Shown piece by piece: positions 5,645 to 6,361 of a stretch of 6,361 bases of DNA. This stretch comes from Chloroflexota bacterium. Its GTDB lineage: Bacteria; Chloroflexota; Limnocylindria; Limnocylindrales; CSP1-4. Made by a program: the position numbers and the translations under genes. Below the pieces are notes generated by a model. The model did no database searches. It saw only the letters and a list, made by a program, of their open reading frames with translations, and was not told the origin of the DNA. Numbering within the stretch: the stretch's first letter is position 1; every line of letters begins with the position of its first letter. Where the stretch lies: assembly GCA_005881055.1 (NCBI GenBank), contig VBHW01000057.1, positions 1 through 6,361 on the forward strand, written 5' to 3'.

Positions 5645-6271
5645 TCAGTCGCGCCGGGCGAGCACCCAGAGGAACGTCACGTCGCCCTCGTCGGGTTCGC
5701 TCATCGTCACCAGCTCGCGGCGCACGGTCCGCAGGCCGGCGGTGGCCATGAGCTCGACCGATGTGTCCGGGTCGAAGCTGCTGAAGAACATCGGCACGCC
5801 GAGCCACTCGCCGGTCCAGCTCGAGTCGTCGTAGCCGCCGAGCGCGGCCACGAACCAGCCGCCGGGCCGCAGCCATCCGACGATGCGTTCGAACACGGCC
5901 GCATGCAGCTCGCGCGGGACGTGGGGGATCGACGTGAACGCCGCCACGCCGTCGAACGTCTGGTCGAGCGTCAGGGAGGTCATGTCCCCGACGAGGAAGC
6001 GAGCTCCCGGTACGAGCTCACGGGCCCTGGCGATCTGGCGTGCCGAGATGTCGACGCCGGTGGTCTCGAACCGACGGGCGAGCGAGGCTGTCAAGGGGAC
6101 CCCGGCACCGCAGCCCAGCTCGAGCACCCGACCGTCGGGTGGGATGCGCTCGGCGAATGCCTCGAGCCACGCCATGCGCGGGTCGCCCTCGATGCCGTCG
6201 ATCCAGTCGAGGTACCGATCGACGATCGCGTCGTATCCGTCGGCGACGATCCGCCGGGGATCAGTGGTCAT
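5645..6271 (-). CDS. Class I SAM-dependent methyltransferase, substrate unknown
   Basis: A 208-aa Rossmann-fold methyltransferase. Motif I is VLELGCGAGVPL (49-60), with Asp74 in TGVDIS as the acidic residue at the end of strand 2 that binds the SAM ribose. GDM (95-97) supplies the adenine-side Asp96, and LRPGGWF (134-140) is the post-strand-5 motif. The N-terminus VADGYDAIVDRYLDWI (9-24) is the helix common to Methyltransf_11/25-type enzymes. The middle section EWLGVPMFFSSF (155-166) probably forms part of the substrate pocket. No membrane segment is seen. ATG at 6271 has no recognisable Shine-Dalgarno; a TATGCT box at 6286-6281, ending 9 bases before the ATG, could give a leaderless or nearly leaderless mRNA. 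Its stop is 112 bases before sucC on the same strand, so cotranscription is possible but unproven. Nothing in the window indicates its substrate. Confidence 0.9.
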   Translation of the reverse strand: MTTDPRRIVADGYDAIVDRYLDWIDGIEGDPRMAWLEAFAERIPPDGRVLELGCGAGVPLTASLARRFETTGVDISARQIARARELVPGARFLVGDMTSLTLDQTFDGVAAFTSIPHVPRELHAAVFERIVGWLRPGGWFVAALGGYDDSSWTGEWLGVPMFFSSFDPDTSVELMATAGLRTVRRELVTMSEPDEGDVTFLWVLARRD

Positions 6272-6341
6272 GCCGACCAGAGCATAGGCGGCGCCCCGTG
6301 CTCGTTCCCGCTCGGCGACGATGACGGACGGCCGCTCCCGC

Positions 6342-6347
6342 TAGAAT
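6342..6347 (+). promoter_or_regulatory. Possible -10 box of a rightward promoter leaving the window
   Basis: TAGAAT matches the sigma-70-type -10 consensus TATAAT at five of six bases and stands out in a GC-rich stretch. ATGACG at 6321-6326 matches TTGACA at four of six, but the spacer is only 15 bases. The region 6272-6361 holds no gene, and the methyltransferase runs away from it on the - strand, so a divergent gene just beyond the right edge is plausible. Confidence 0.35.
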
Positions 6348-6361
6348 CCTCGCCGGCCGGG

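Overview
This is a high-GC bacterial window, roughly 70% GC by eye, with dense gene packing, GTG starts and short overlaps. The gene content (stand-alone methylmalonyl-CoA mutase large subunit, methylmalonyl-CoA epimerase, succinyl-CoA ligase) and protein style fit a GC-rich Chloroflexota or actinobacterial-type organism. The lineage cannot be fixed from this sequence alone.

Layout. The left part (2-1480, + strand) holds the 3' portion of a methylmalonyl-CoA mutase large subunit, followed 12 bases later by methylmalonyl-CoA epimerase. Everything from 1496 to 6271 lies on the - strand and converges on that pair. In transcription order (right to left) it is: a class I SAM-dependent methyltransferase, sucC, sucD, an unrecognised 165-aa protein, a ModF/YlmA-like soluble ABC ATPase, and an unrecognised Ala/Asp-rich helical protein of 198 aa. 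sucC/sucD overlap by ATGA and the 165-aa gene/ABC gene overlap by GTGA. sucD and the 165-aa gene are 26 bases apart, so sucC through the ABC gene look like one transcription unit. The 198-aa gene follows after 50 bases with its own near-perfect Shine-Dalgarno. The methyltransferase is 112 bases upstream of sucC and may or may not be cotranscribed. At the right edge a -10-like TAGAAT on the + strand may drive a divergent gene outside the window.

Function. The epimerase interconverts (S)- and (R)-methylmalonyl-CoA. The B12-dependent mutase interconverts (R)-methylmalonyl-CoA and succinyl-CoA. SucCD interconverts succinyl-CoA and succinate with nucleotide triphosphate. The window therefore encodes the path linking propionyl-CoA metabolism to the TCA cycle, except for propionyl-CoA carboxylase and the cobalamin-binding mutase subunit, which are not here. 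No mobile element, CRISPR array, tRNA or rRNA is visible, and no intergenic gap exceeds 300 bases. The least explained parts are the two unknown proteins and the ABC ATPase coupled downstream of sucCD, and a Glu in a usually invariant HxQ motif of the mutase.
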